From: Maylandia zebra
Lineage: Eukaryota > Chordata > Actinopteri > Cichliformes > Cichlidae
NCBI RefSeq assembly: GCF_041146795.1
Contig: NC_135176.1
Coordinates: forward strand, 15,307,286 to 15,371,285
Length of the DNA stretch: 64,000 nt
Direction: 5' to 3'
Shown piece by piece: positions 63,736 through 64,000 of this stretch. The notes below the pieces were generated by a model, which saw only the letters and a list, made by a program, of their open reading frames with translations, was not told the origin of the DNA and ran no database searches. A program made the position numbers and the translations under genes. Position 1 is the stretch's first letter, and every line of letters begins with the position of its first letter.

Positions 63736-64000
63736 TAATGCTGAAATCTAATCTATTGTATTAAATGGGTATGCTTGTAGTTTGGGTAATTTTGTTATGT
63801 CAACAAGTTCTGTTTTAAAACTTAATCTCTTGTTAACTGTTCAGATTGCTGAGGTGATTGATGATCGACCTGAGGAAGTGAAACAGATGGAAGTTTTTAG
63901 GACCAGCAACAGATGGAAAGCAATTGGAGGTAAATAAGAAGTCACAGAAGTAGGGGGGGATTTGTGCAATATTAAGTTAAGACTGTTGTTTACTATAGTT
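63736..64000 (+). pseudogene. Second copy of BUD13 intron 2, exon 3 and intron 3 (partial, runs off the window)
   Basis: 63736-64000 matches 43273-43540 with only a few differences. The exon copy at 63845-63929 keeps acceptor, donor (gtaaataag) and the open frame [15 protein letters not shown]...; one change turns WKVIG into WKAIG. Whether it belongs to a complete second gene, a partial duplication in the USP42 intron or an assembly error cannot be decided because the window ends. The pseudogene label is provisional. Confidence 0.7.

Noticed and set aside
1-64000. CRISPR array, bacterial operon, tRNA or rRNA genes
   Set aside because: No regularly spaced direct repeats with unique spacers, no ribosome-binding-site spaced ORFs, and no cloverleaf or rRNA segments were recognised. 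The tandem repeats seen are microsatellites or coding repeats.

Overview
This window is eukaryotic, almost certainly from a ray-finned (teleost) fish. The genes are split by GT-AG introns and encode vertebrate-type proteins. The spaces between them are filled with typical teleost repeats: Tc1-like and hAT relics, L2/Rex1-like and L1 LINEs, a Rex6/Dong-type LINE, a BEL/Pao LTR retrotransposon and long CA/GT microsatellites. A cichlid is plausible from the repeat flavour, but the species cannot be proved from sequence alone.

Four protein-coding genes are supported by exon structure, splice phase and conserved motifs. (1) A nectin-1-like adhesion receptor on the minus strand: signal-peptide exon at 22671-22728, and V-type Ig domain split over 8136-8248 and 627-885. 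Its later exons lie left of the window. (2) THY1 (CD90) on the plus strand, 26801-27478, complete in three coding exons with a GPI signal. (3) BUD13 on the plus strand, 42580-46008, ten coding exons, 609 codons plus stop, with an expanded DSPDVSPP-type repeat. (4) The N-terminal half of USP42 on the plus strand, 57354-61419 and onward out of the window: eleven coding exons covering the whole USP catalytic domain. NECTIN1, THY1 and BUD13 all lie on human 11q23, so part of this block is conserved. The genes do not form one pathway: two encode surface Ig-superfamily proteins, one a spliceosome (RES complex) factor and one a nuclear deubiquitinase.

Region by region: 0-23 kb is the nectin gene, whose introns carry a nested pair of hAT elements (2300-5430), a 64-bp palindromic tandem repeat (6067-6232), Expander-like repeats, a Tc1 relic split by an L2-like LINE (10470-12510) and a nearly full-length Rex6/Dong-like LINE (13205-16418). 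23-28 kb holds the nectin promoter area and THY1. 28-36 kb is a repeat graveyard containing a broken BUD13 exon copy (29646-29820), an unexplained acidic ORF (30464-30970) and an L1 insertion interrupted by a hAT element. 36.4-42.1 kb is a complex of two LINE copies in inverted orientation around a hAT element that itself contains another LINE. 42.5-46.1 kb is BUD13. 46.8-53.2 kb is an intact BEL/Pao retrotransposon with seemingly identical LTRs. 56.5-61.4 kb is USP42. Its following intron holds a long-TIR DNA element and, at the right edge, a second intact copy of BUD13 exon 3 with flanking intron.

I found no evidence of a prokaryotic-type system, CRISPR array or new gene cassette. The strongest leads are the repeated partial copies of BUD13, the very young BEL/Pao element, the layered transposon nests with readable target-site duplications, and the acidic single ORF of unknown origin.
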